Assembly: GCF_000718985.1 (NCBI RefSeq)
Contig: NZ_JODL01000020.1
Coordinates: forward strand, 1-64,000
From: Streptomyces megasporus
Lineage (GTDB): Bacteria; Actinomycetota; Actinomycetes; Streptomycetales; Streptomycetaceae
Reading direction: 5' to 3'
DNA: 64,000 nucleotides
This document shows positions 27,868 through 35,808 of this stretch, piece after piece. The first letter of the stretch is position 1; every line of letters begins with the position of its first letter. Both the position numbers and the translations under genes were made by a program. The notes below the pieces were generated by a model. It was not told the origin of the DNA. It did not search any database and worked only from the letters and a program-made list of their open reading frames with translations.

Positions 27868-28503
27868 ATGAGCGATGCCATCGGGCGCAGAATTGCCATA
27901 ATTCATGCGTCTCCGCTTGTCAGAAAAGCCATGGGAGACTTGCTGCGACCACACGCGACTCTCCACTTCACAGGCGGCGCGTCGCGGCTGGGAGAAGTGG
28001 AAACCGTGGTGCGCGAACACCGCCCGGACGTCCTCCTGCTGGAGTACGAACAGTGGCGGGCGCAGTCCTGGAAGTACCCTTTGACCTGGATAAATGATGC
28101 GGGCAGGGTCAGGATTGTCATGTATGGAAGGAGCAGCGACGCCCAGGCGGCGGTCGACTCCATCCGTTGCGGCGCGGCCGGCTTCGTCCACGATTCCTGC
28201 CCGCTGGAGCATCTGGTCTCCGCATTCCTGGACGCGCTCGACGGCAGGAGTTTCCTGCACCTGGGCGAGAACTTCACCTCCCTTTCATCTGTCACAGATG
28301 AAGGTCGGCCCCTGAAGGCCAGTTTAACGCAACGGGAAAAGCAAATACTGGAGCTTCTCCTCCTGCGCCGCTCCAATGAAGAGATCGCGGACCAACTCTC
28401 CCTCACCAGGCAGACCGTGAAGAATTATGTCAGCCGAGTGTTCAGGAAGATGGGCGTTTCCAGCAGGAAAGAACTGCTGCGCGGCGAGTTCAAAGCGGCT
28501 TGA
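27868..28503 (+). CDS. LuxR/NarL-family regulator with atypical receiver, TTA codon
   Basis: A 211-residue DNA-binding regulator. Residues 1-125 have the receiver fold, but the usual acidic pair near residue 12 is replaced (IIHASPLVR) and the phospho-acceptor Asp is Glu (LLLEYE, about 59), so phosphorylation is unlikely. Residues about 150-211 are a LuxR-type helix-turn-helix with LTQREKQILELL and TVKNYVSRVFRKMGV. ATG 27868 follows GGGGGAG by about 7 nt; ATG 27853 is the alternative. Codon 153 is TTA (28324-28326), the rare leucine codon read by the bldA tRNA, which ties expression to development. It stands just upstream of the biosynthetic cluster and is its likely activator. Confidence 0.85.
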   Translation: MSDAIGRRIAIIHASPLVRKAMGDLLRPHATLHFTGGASRLGEVETVVREHRPDVLLLEYEQWRAQSWKYPLTWINDAGRVRIVMYGRSSDAQAAVDSIRCGAAGFVHDSCPLEHLVSAFLDALDGRSFLHLGENFTSLSSVTDEGRPLKASLTQREKQILELLLLRRSNEEIADQLSLTRQTVKNYVSRVFRKMGVSSRKELLRGEFKAA

Positions 28504-28577
28504 CAGGGCAAAGCGGAGGCAAAGCTCCGATGAACCGTGACGGGTCGGCCCCGAAAGCCGACCGGAGAGGAGTGGCC

Positions 28578-29330
28578 GTGTCGTCGGACGGCCGGGAGAG
28601 CGTCCTGGTGCGAACCGGGGAGCGGGTGGTCACCGTCGTGCTCAACCGGCCGGACCGCCACAACGCGATGTCCACCGAGATGCTGGGGCGGCTGGCCGAT
28701 GTGCTCGCGCGGCTCGCCGCCCCCGCCCCGGAGAGCGACGAGGCGCCGCGGTGCCTGGTGCTCACCGGCGCCGGCCCCTCCTTCTCCAGCGGGGCGGACA
28801 CCCGTGAGCCCGACTGGCGGGACCTGTCCCGGCGCGCCGTGCGCCGGGCCCGTTTCCGCTCCGTCCTCTCCACCCTGCACCACCTTCCCCTGCCCACCGT
28901 CGCCGCCGTCGAGGGGCACGCCCTCGGCGGCGGTCTGGAGGTGGCGCTCGCCTGCGATCTCGTGATCGCGGCGGAGGGGGCTCGATTCGGTCTGCCGGAG
29001 TTGGGAGTGGGGGCGATCCCCGGTGGGGGCGGCGTCCACTCCCTGCTGCGCCGGGTCGGCCGCGGGGTCGCGGCCGACATGCTGCTGACCGGCGCTCGTC
29101 TGCCGGCGGCCCGGCTGGCCGAACTCGGCGGCGTGGAGCGCCTCACCGCGGACGGTGAGGCGCTGCCGACCGCCCTGGAACTGGCGCGCGCCCTGGCACG
29201 GACGGACTCGGCCCTGCTGTCCGCCGCGACGCGCCTGCTGCGCGACTCGGGGCACCTGGACAGGGCCACCGCCCTGGGCGTCGAGGACGGGTACTGGTGG
29301 GGGGCCGCCGTGGCGGCCCGGGACGTGTGA
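28578..29330 (+). CDS. enoyl-CoA hydratase/isomerase (crotonase) family protein
   Basis: A 250-residue crotonase. The oxyanion hole and both catalytic glutamates are visible: HALGGGLEVALACD has the first Glu and FGLPELGVGAIPGGGG the second, so hydratase-type activity on CoA thioesters is plausible. GTG 28578 has an excellent GAGGAG 5-6 nt upstream; ATG 28530 would add 16 residues and also has GGAGG. It follows the LuxR-type gene by 74 nt on the same strand and may be co-transcribed with it. It is probably the first enzyme gene of the cluster. Confidence 0.88.
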   Translation: MSSDGRESVLVRTGERVVTVVLNRPDRHNAMSTEMLGRLADVLARLAAPAPESDEAPRCLVLTGAGPSFSSGADTREPDWRDLSRRAVRRARFRSVLSTLHHLPLPTVAAVEGHALGGGLEVALACDLVIAAEGARFGLPELGVGAIPGGGGVHSLLRRVGRGVAADMLLTGARLPAARLAELGGVERLTADGEALPTALELARALARTDSALLSAATRLLRDSGHLDRATALGVEDGYWWGAAVAARDV

Positions 29331-29385
29331 GGCACCGCACCCCCCGCTTCCGTTTGCGGCCCCCGGGCCACGTGCACTAATTTCG

Positions 29386-29411
29386 TTCAGCAACTACTGA
29401 ATCTATAGAAT
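29386..29411 (+). promoter_or_regulatory. palindrome and -10-like element before ABC exporter
   Basis: TTCAG-N6-CTGAA (29386-29401) is a perfect inverted repeat in an AT-rich spacer. TAGAAT (29406-29411) looks like a -10 box immediately after it. A repressor bound here would cover the -35 region of the exporter promoter. A related TTTAG-N7-TGAAT sequence lies at the start of the hydrolase/GbsR operon near 50429-50445 on the minus strand. Confidence 0.35.
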
Positions 29412-29487
29412 ATGTCGTCGGCGGTGTGGAGACCCCAGGGGGCCGACGGGGGCGTGCGCGCCCACCGCCCTGATGATCGGAGAAGGT

Positions 29488-30432
29488 GTGGCAGCGGCAA
29501 TCAGTTGCGAAGGGGTCACGAAGCGCTTCGGTGACTTCACGGCGGTCGACGGCCTGGACCTGACCGTCCCCGAAGGTTCGGTCTTCGGCTACCTGGGCCC
29601 CAACGGCGCCGGCAAGAGCACCACCATCAGGATGCTGATGGGCCTGTCCCGGCCGACGTCGGGCCGGGTGCGGGTGCTCGGGCAGGACCCGCTGGCCGAC
29701 GCGGCGGTGCGGCGGCGGATCGGCTACCTCCCCGGCGAGCTGCGCCTGGACGACCGCCTGACGGTCCTTCAGACGCTGGAGTCCTGGGCACGGTTGCGCG
29801 GCACCGTGGACCTCGCCCTCCGGGACGAGCTGATCGAGCGGTTCGCCCTGGACCCGAAGAAGGCCGTCCGCGGCCTGTCCACCGGAAACCGCCGCAAGGT
29901 CGGTCTCGTCGGCGCCTTCATGTCCAGGCCCGACCTGCTGGTCCTGGACGAGCCCACCAACGGGCTCGACCCCCTGATGCAGCAGGTCTTCCTCGACCTG
30001 GTCGCGGAGGTCGCCCGGGAGGGACGCACCGTGCTGCTCTCCTCGCACATCCTCTCCGAGGTGGAGCGGGTCGCCGGATCGGTGGCCGTCCTGCGGGCCG
30101 GCCGGATCGTCGCCTCCGGGGAGACCGCGCGGCTCCGCCGGGGGGCCGCGCAGAAGTTCCACGCCGTGTTCACCGACGAGGTCCCGCCCCTGACGGAACT
30201 GGAGGGACTGCCCGGCGCCGCCGAGGTGACCGCCGAGGGACAGCGCGTCACCGTGGCCTGGACCGGTTCGCCCGACGCCCTGCTGCGGACGCTGTCCCGG
30301 TACCGGCTCGACTCGCTCACCGCGCCGGAGCCCGACCTGGAGGACGCGTTCTTCCACCATTACCGGACGGACGGCGACCGGACGGACACCGGCGGGCGCG
30401 TCGAAGCGGGCGCCGACGCCGCGGGCATCTGA
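29488..30432 (+). CDS. ABC transporter ATP-binding protein (exporter)
   Basis: A 314-residue ABC-2-type ATPase. Walker A GPNGAGKST (about 43), signature LSTGNRRKVGL (about 137), Walker B LLVLDEPTNGLDP (about 158) and the H-loop SSHILSEVE (about 190) are intact. The signature has STGN in place of SGGQ, as in some drug-exporter ATPases. The C-terminal extension is typical of the DrrA-like group. GTG 29488 is placed just after GGAGAAGG; ATG 29473 is possible. It pairs with the permease 33 nt downstream and probably exports the cluster product or a toxic compound. Confidence 0.9.
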   Translation: MAAAISCEGVTKRFGDFTAVDGLDLTVPEGSVFGYLGPNGAGKSTTIRMLMGLSRPTSGRVRVLGQDPLADAAVRRRIGYLPGELRLDDRLTVLQTLESWARLRGTVDLALRDELIERFALDPKKAVRGLSTGNRRKVGLVGAFMSRPDLLVLDEPTNGLDPLMQQVFLDLVAEVAREGRTVLLSSHILSEVERVAGSVAVLRAGRIVASGETARLRRGAAQKFHAVFTDEVPPLTELEGLPGAAEVTAEGQRVTVAWTGSPDALLRTLSRYRLDSLTAPEPDLEDAFFHHYRTDGDRTDTGGRVEAGADAAGI

Positions 30433-30465
30433 CGACGATTTCTCCGAGCAGGAAAGAAGAAGACC

Positions 30466-31290
30466 ATGACGTCACCCCCCTCGCTGTCGTCGCCGACTTC
30501 CGAGCTTTTCGTCCGCGGTGTCCACGTACAGCGTCGCAGTATCATCGCCTGGGCCGCCGCACTTGTTCTCCTCGCCCTCTCCGTGGTCGGAGTATGGCCC
30601 TCCATGGAGGAATCCGGATCGCTTGAGGACTTTTCCTCCGGCCTCTCCCCCGAACTGGCCGACGCATTCGGCGTGGCGGAAATCAACACCGCCGTCGGAT
30701 ATCTCAAGGGGAATCTCTACGCGGTTCTGCTGCCCCTCCTGCTGGGGCTCATGGCGGTGACCGCGACCGGCACGCTGACCGCGGGCGACGAGGAGGCGGG
30801 ACGGCTGGAGCTGCTCCTCGCCCTGCCCGTCGAGCGCCGCAGCGTCTACCTGCTGCGCTTCCTGGTGGTGGCCTTCGCCCTCGCCGTGGTGGCGTTCCTG
30901 GTGTGGGCCGCGGTGCTGATGTCCGTCGTCTCCCTCGACATGGACGTGACCGCCGCCGGCGTGTCGGCGGTGTCCCTCACCACCTGGCTGCTCGCCGTGC
31001 TGCACGCGGGGGTCGCCTACGCCGTCGCCGCGTTCGGCGCGCGGCGCGGAGTCACCGTGGGCGCGGCCGCCGCCGTGCTGGTCGTCGGCTACCTGCTGCA
31101 CGCCATAGCCCCGCTGTCGGACGCCCTCGAACCCCTCGCGGCCGTCTCGCCCTGGGAGTGGGCGCTGGGCTCCGACCCGCTGGCGAACGGCTTCCCCTGG
31201 GGCGGCATCGCGCTGCTGGCCGTCTGCTGCGCGGTGCTCGCGGCCGTGGGCACCGCCGTCGTCGACCGACGGGACGTCAAGACCGCCTGA
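30466..31290 (+). CDS. ABC-2-type transporter permease
   Basis: A 274-residue membrane protein with about six hydrophobic helices (about 28-46, 85-105, 130-155, 160-185, 195-215 and 245-265). GGAAAGAAG precedes the ATG. The sequence GDEEAGRLELLLALPVERR between the second and third helices is characteristic of ABC-2 permeases that partner DrrA-like ATPases. With the preceding gene it makes a complete exporter. Transcription appears to stop at the hairpin 34 nt downstream, so the exporter forms a separate unit from the ketosynthase operon. Confidence 0.88.
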   Translation: MTSPPSLSSPTSELFVRGVHVQRRSIIAWAAALVLLALSVVGVWPSMEESGSLEDFSSGLSPELADAFGVAEINTAVGYLKGNLYAVLLPLLLGLMAVTATGTLTAGDEEAGRLELLLALPVERRSVYLLRFLVVAFALAVVAFLVWAAVLMSVVSLDMDVTAAGVSAVSLTTWLLAVLHAGVAYAVAAFGARRGVTVGAAAAVLVVGYLLHAIAPLSDALEPLAAVSPWEWALGSDPLANGFPWGGIALLAVCCAVLAAVGTAVVDRRDVKTA

Positions 31291-31323
31291 CCGCCGGCCG
31301 GCCGTGCCGGCGCTCCCGATCTC

Positions 31324-31353
31324 GGCCGCCCCGGGTCCCCTCCCGGGGCGGCC
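31324..31353 (+). terminator. strong hairpin terminator after ABC exporter
   Basis: A perfect 12-bp stem (31324-31335 with 31342-31353) and 6-nt loop is followed by GTCTTTC. It closes the exporter unit and separates it from the biosynthetic operon. Confidence 0.7.
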
Positions 31354-31450
31354 GTCTTTCCGGGGCCGTCCTTCCGGGGCACCCGGCGCCGGAAAGACGG
31401 GTTCCTCCGGGACCGGAGACGGCGCCCGTCCCTCCCCCCGCGGGCGCCGG

Positions 31451-31539
31451 CATTGAGTATCAACGGTCATCATGCGCGGTCCTCATTGAGTACCGGACGT
31501 AAGTTCCCGCGCCCTCGACGCCCCGCTAGGTTCGTCACA
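31451..31539 (+). promoter_or_regulatory. candidate activator sites and leaderless promoter of biosynthetic operon
   Basis: The 9-mer CATTGAGTA occurs twice (31451-31459 and 31484-31492), 33 bp apart, about three turns of the helix, as expected for an activator binding one face. TAGGTT (31527-31532) ends 6 nt before the ATG at 31539, and no ribosome site is present. A consensus -35 is missing, which fits an activator-dependent promoter. Confidence 0.4.
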
Positions 31540-32831
31540 TGGACAGTGGTGACTCCTCAATTGCTGGACGGCAGGAACCCGTCGTCGTCACAGGAATCGG
31601 AACCGTGCTCCCCGGAACCCGGAACGCACGGGAATTCTGGGACCACATCTCGACCGGAACATCCCAGATAAGCCCCCTCAAGAGATTCGACTCCACGGCA
31701 CTCGGCCTTCCCGTCCACGCGGCCGCGCAGATCGAGGAGTTCGACCACCGCCATGACCTCCCCGAGCTTCCCGACGGGCACGCCGGGAAATACAGCCGGG
31801 AAATCCTGATCGCCATGTCCGCGATCGCCCAGGCGCTGCGCGACGCGGGGCTCCGCCGCGGGGACGTGCCGCCCGAGCGGCTGGGCATCGTCCAGTCCTC
31901 CTCCCGCGGCCCCCTGGAGTGGTGGCGCTCCGCGATGCACGCCCCGGACCCGGCGGTCCCCTACGGCGACAGCGGAGCGATGTTCCGCGGGCTGGCCGGC
32001 TGCCCGGCCACCATGGCCGCCATCCACGTACAGGCCCAGGGGCTGGTCACCACCATCAGCAGCGCCTGCGTCGGCGGCCACCACGCCATCGGCCTCGCCC
32101 TGCGCGAACTGCGGTCCGGCAGCGCCGACGTCGTCCTGGCCGGCGGACACGAGTTCCCCATCCTCCCCGAGGTGGTCCGCTGCTACCTCGCGCTCGGCGA
32201 CGGCGTCCTCTCCCCCGAACGGGAGGACCCGCGACGCGCCGTGCGCCCCTACGACCGCGACCGCTCGGGCTTCGCCATGGGCGAGGGAGCGGTGACCCTC
32301 TGCCTGGAGCGGGAGTCCTCCGCCCGTGCCCGGGGAGCCCGCGCCTACGCCCGGATACTGGGCCACCGGGCCCTGAACGAGGCCGCCCACGGCACCAGCA
32401 TGGACCTCACCGGCAAGGTCACCGCAGGTGTCATGTCCCGACTCCTGGAGGACGTGGACCGCGACCGGGACCGGGTCGGCTACATCTGCGGGCACGGCAC
32501 CGCCACCCGCTACAACGACCTGGCGGAGAGCCGCGCGCTGCGCGCCCTCTACCCGGAGCGCGAGGACGCCGAACTGCCCCCGCACGGCTCCAACAAGCCC
32601 ATCTACGGCCACACCTTCGGCATGGCCGGGACGATCAACGTGGCCGCCACCTCGCTGATGCTGCACCACCAGCGGCTCGCCAGGACCGCCAACCTCGTCA
32701 ACCCCGACCCCGAGTGCGACACCGACCACGTGGCCGACGGACCGCGCGACGCCGACCTCGAACTCGCCCTGTCGATGTCCTTCGCCTTCGGCAGCCAGAC
32801 CTCCCTGATGGCCCTGGAGCGTGCCTCGTGA
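31539..32831 (+). CDS. beta-ketoacyl synthase (KAS I/II type), intact triad
   Basis: A 430-residue thiolase-fold ketosynthase, first gene of the long operon. The nucleophile Cys lies in ISSACVGG (about 176), the first His in CGHGTATRYND (about 316) and the second in NKPIYGHTFG (about 355) with its preceding Lys, so decarboxylative C-C bond formation is possible. It resembles discrete type II enzymes rather than modular domains. No acyl carrier protein gene is visible nearby, so its acyl groups may be carried as CoA thioesters. Its stop overlaps the CoA-transferase start in GTGA. Confidence 0.88.
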   Translation: MDSGDSSIAGRQEPVVVTGIGTVLPGTRNAREFWDHISTGTSQISPLKRFDSTALGLPVHAAAQIEEFDHRHDLPELPDGHAGKYSREILIAMSAIAQALRDAGLRRGDVPPERLGIVQSSSRGPLEWWRSAMHAPDPAVPYGDSGAMFRGLAGCPATMAAIHVQAQGLVTTISSACVGGHHAIGLALRELRSGSADVVLAGGHEFPILPEVVRCYLALGDGVLSPEREDPRRAVRPYDRDRSGFAMGEGAVTLCLERESSARARGARAYARILGHRALNEAAHGTSMDLTGKVTAGVMSRLLEDVDRDRDRVGYICGHGTATRYNDLAESRALRALYPEREDAELPPHGSNKPIYGHTFGMAGTINVAATSLMLHHQRLARTANLVNPDPECDTDHVADGPRDADLELALSMSFAFGSQTSLMALERAS

Positions 32832-34645
32832 GCACCGCGACCACCGACGGACCGACCACCGGCGGACCGAACACCGACGGACCGTGGCCCAGGACGGCGG
32901 GTCCCGTCCTCGCGGACGGCCCCGACGACCTCGTCCGACGCTTCGTCGAGCCGGGGGACCACGTCCACCTGGCCGCCACCCTCTCCCGGCCCAACGCCCT
33001 GCTCAACGCCCTCGCCCGGGTCTTCCGGGGCACCCGGAGCCTGACGGTCAGCACCACCGCCGTGCACTCCAACGCCCACGCCCTGGCCCTCTCCGGGGCG
33101 GTGCGCAAGGTGATCACCGGCTTCCTCGGCGACACCTACCCCTCCCCGCGACCCAACCGCCTCTACCGGAACCTCGCCTCCGGCGAGCCGTTCGAGGTGG
33201 AGCTGTGGTCGCTGCTGACCTACACCCAGCGGCTGATGGCCGCCGCGCTGGGCCAGCCCTTCGCCACCACCGGCTCGCGGATCGCCGAGAGCGACCTGCG
33301 CCACGGCAAGGAGGGCCTGCTGCACCTCGTGCCGCACCCCGAGGACCCGGAGCGCCGGGTGTCCCTGCTGGAGCCGCTCCGTCCCGACTACGCCCTCTTC
33401 CACGGGGTCTGCGCCGACCGGCACGGCAACGTCGTCGCCGTGCCCCCGCTGGGCGAGGGAGCCTGGGCGGCCTGGGCGGCGCGGCGCGGCGTCCTCGTCT
33501 CCGTCGAGGCCATCGTCGACGACGAGGTGATCGCCCGCATGCCGGACCGGGTGGTCCTGCCGGCCTCCCGGGTGCTGGGGGTGTGCGAGGCGCCGTTCGG
33601 CGCCCACCCGCAGTCCCTGCGCACCGACGGTCTGGCCGGGGTGTCCGGGTACCTGGACGACTTCGACCACCTGGCGGAGATCGTGCGGGCCTGCCGCGAG
33701 CCGGAGACCGCGCGGGAGTGGTTCGACACCTGGGTCGGCGGCGTCCGGGGACACGCCGAGTACGTGGAGCGCCTCGGCGCACGGCGCGACTCCCTCCTGC
33801 TGCCGGACCCCCGGTCCACCGGGGACCCCGCCAAGGACACCGCCGCGAAGCCCTCGCCGCCGAGCGCGCGGCAGGCCGGACCGGAGGCCGAGGAGGCCGT
33901 CGAGCCGCCCACCGCGCAGGAACAGCTCATCGTGCTCGGCGCGCGGGCCGTCGCCGAGGCGGTGGTCGAGCGCGGCTACGACACGCTGCTGGCCGGCATC
34001 GGCGCCTCCCACATGGCCGTCTGGCTCGCCGCGCGCATGCTGGCCGAACGGGGCATCACCGTGCACGTCGCCGCCGAACTCGGCTTCCAGTCCATGGACC
34101 CCGAGCCGGGCGACGTCTTCCTGTTCAGCCAGCGGCACGCCACGCGGTCGCGGATGCTCTCCGGCATACCGGAGGTGCTGGGCGGCGTCGTGGCCGCCAA
34201 CCCCCGCTGCCTGGGGGTGCTCGCCGCGGCGGAGGTCGACCGCGCCGGCAACCTCAACACCACCGCGCTGCCCGACGGCCGTTGGATCACCGGTTCCGGC
34301 GGCGCCAACGACATCGCGTCCACCACCGACTGCCTCGTCGTCGCCACCGCCTCACCGCGCCGCTACGTGCCCACCGTGACGCACCTGACCAGTCCGGGAC
34401 ACCGGATCAGGGACGTGGTCTCCCAGTTCGGCCGCTTCCACCGGTCCGGCCCCGACGAGCCGTTCCGGCTGGCCACCTGGCTGCCCCCGGCGGGCGGCCC
34501 GGACGCGCCCGAGGACCCCGAGACGGCGATCGCCCGGCTCACCTCCTGGGACGCCTCCGCCTCCGACGCCTCGCACGAGAAACCCATCACCGCAGAAGAG
34601 CTCGCGGCCCTGCGCCGCATGGATCCGGAAGGCCACTACCGATGA
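32828..34645 (+). CDS. fused two-domain CoA-transferase (glutaconate CoA-transferase type)
   Basis: A 605-residue protein with both halves of a family I CoA-transferase in one chain. Residues about 30-310 match the alpha (GctA-like) subunit (EPGDHVHLAATL, HGVCADRHGNV). Residues about 360-590 match the beta subunit (LLAGIGASHMAVWLAARM, VAAELGFQSM with the likely catalytic Glu, GSGGANDIAS). In most relatives these are two genes. A charged Pro/Ala linker joins them here. The enzyme would move CoA between acyl groups, for example to activate a dicarboxylic or hydroxy acid for the pathway. The GTG start overlaps the ketosynthase stop. Confidence 0.82.
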   Translation: MSTATTDGPTTGGPNTDGPWPRTAGPVLADGPDDLVRRFVEPGDHVHLAATLSRPNALLNALARVFRGTRSLTVSTTAVHSNAHALALSGAVRKVITGFLGDTYPSPRPNRLYRNLASGEPFEVELWSLLTYTQRLMAAALGQPFATTGSRIAESDLRHGKEGLLHLVPHPEDPERRVSLLEPLRPDYALFHGVCADRHGNVVAVPPLGEGAWAAWAARRGVLVSVEAIVDDEVIARMPDRVVLPASRVLGVCEAPFGAHPQSLRTDGLAGVSGYLDDFDHLAEIVRACREPETAREWFDTWVGGVRGHAEYVERLGARRDSLLLPDPRSTGDPAKDTAAKPSPPSARQAGPEAEEAVEPPTAQEQLIVLGARAVAEAVVERGYDTLLAGIGASHMAVWLAARMLAERGITVHVAAELGFQSMDPEPGDVFLFSQRHATRSRMLSGIPEVLGGVVAANPRCLGVLAAAEVDRAGNLNTTALPDGRWITGSGGANDIASTTDCLVVATASPRRYVPTVTHLTSPGHRIRDVVSQFGRFHRSGPDEPFRLATWLPPAGGPDAPEDPETAIARLTSWDASASDASHEKPITAEELAALRRMDPEGHYR

Positions 34646-35688
34646 CCACCGTCCTCCCTCCCGAGGCCCCGTCCGCCGGTTCCGCACCCGCCCCCGCCGC
34701 CCGGCCCAGCACCTTCGCCCCCGCCCGGCTGGCGGGCATCGGGCACTACTTCCCCGGGGAGCCGGTCCGCAACGACCACTTCGAGGCCATGGAGGCCCTG
34801 GGCATCGACGACGCCTGGATCCGCGAGCACACCGGGATCTCCTCCCGGCACTGGCCCGAGGACGACAAGGAGCGCGCCGTCGAGATGGCCGTGAAGGCCG
34901 TCGACCGCGCCCTGGAGCAGGCCGGTCTGGAGCCGGACGACATCGACCTGGTGATCGGGACCACCTCCACCACCAGGCCCCGGGTCAACCCCTCCTCCGC
35001 GACCAACAACTACATGGACATCTCGCTGCCCCTGCAGCACCAGGCGGGGCTGAAGCGGGCCACCTGCTTCGACGTCGGCGCCGTCGCCTGCGCCGGGTTC
35101 ATGTACTCCAGCTCCGTCGCCTGCGCCCTGCTGCCCGTGATGGGGATACGGAACGCCCTGGTGGTGTGCGCGGAGAACCCGCGCCCCATCCTCAACTTCG
35201 ACTACCGCTACTCCGCCCTGTTCGGCGCGGGCGCGGCCGCCGCCGTCTGGTCGGCCGACACCGCCGAGCCCGGCCTGCTGGACGTCGTCCTCCACTCCGA
35301 CGGCGAGCACTTCAACGCCTTCGACATCGACGAGAACGACAAGATGATCATGCGTGGCCGCCAGGTCGGCGACCTCGGCCCCAAGCTGCTGGTGCAGGCC
35401 GGCCGGGAGCTGCTGGAGCGCAACAAGCTGAAGGTGTCCGACGTCGACTGGTTCATCCCCCACCAGGGGAACCTCAACATGATCAACCAGGTCTGCGCGG
35501 AACTGGAGCTGCCCGAGGACCGGGTCCTGACGAACATCCAGAAGCGCGGCAACACCTCCAGCGTCTCCATCCCGAGCTGCCTGGCGGAGAACGTCGAGGC
35601 CGGTGTGATCCGCCCCGGCGACCTCATCGCCTCGGTGGGCATCGGCCGCGGCTTCAGTTGGGGCGCGATGCTCTTCCGCTACCAGTGA
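34642..35688 (+). CDS. KAS III-type ketoacyl synthase (first)
   Basis: A 348-residue FabH-like enzyme, which normally joins an acyl-CoA to a malonyl unit. The catalytic set is intact: Cys in GAVACAGFMYS (about 148), His in IPHQGNLN (about 274) and Asn in KRGNTSSVS (about 304). The N-terminal 30 residues are a Pro/Ala-rich extension. ATGA overlap with the CoA-transferase shows coupling. It may load the starter, or act as an acyltransferase forming C-O bonds, as some KAS III relatives do in secondary metabolism. The substrate cannot be deduced. Confidence 0.88.
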   Translation: MTTVLPPEAPSAGSAPAPAARPSTFAPARLAGIGHYFPGEPVRNDHFEAMEALGIDDAWIREHTGISSRHWPEDDKERAVEMAVKAVDRALEQAGLEPDDIDLVIGTTSTTRPRVNPSSATNNYMDISLPLQHQAGLKRATCFDVGAVACAGFMYSSSVACALLPVMGIRNALVVCAENPRPILNFDYRYSALFGAGAAAAVWSADTAEPGLLDVVLHSDGEHFNAFDIDENDKMIMRGRQVGDLGPKLLVQAGRELLERNKLKVSDVDWFIPHQGNLNMINQVCAELELPEDRVLTNIQKRGNTSSVSIPSCLAENVEAGVIRPGDLIASVGIGRGFSWGAMLFRYQ

Positions 35689-35738
35689 GCCGCCGCCGAT
35701 GAGCCGCCACCAGTGAGCCGCCACCAGTGAGTCGCCGA
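35683..35738 (+). repeat. four tandem 14-bp repeats across a stop codon
   Basis: Four 14-bp units (35683, 35697, 35711, 35725) share the core TGAGCCGCC or a close variant. The first unit contains the stop codon of the first KAS III gene; later copies each carry a further TGA. They probably arose by replication slippage. Confidence 0.7.
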
Positions 35739-35808
35739 TGATCGGCGGCGCGGCGGACCGCCGCGCCGCCCGGGGCGACGACCAGGACATCCACCAGGGA
35801 AGGACCTC

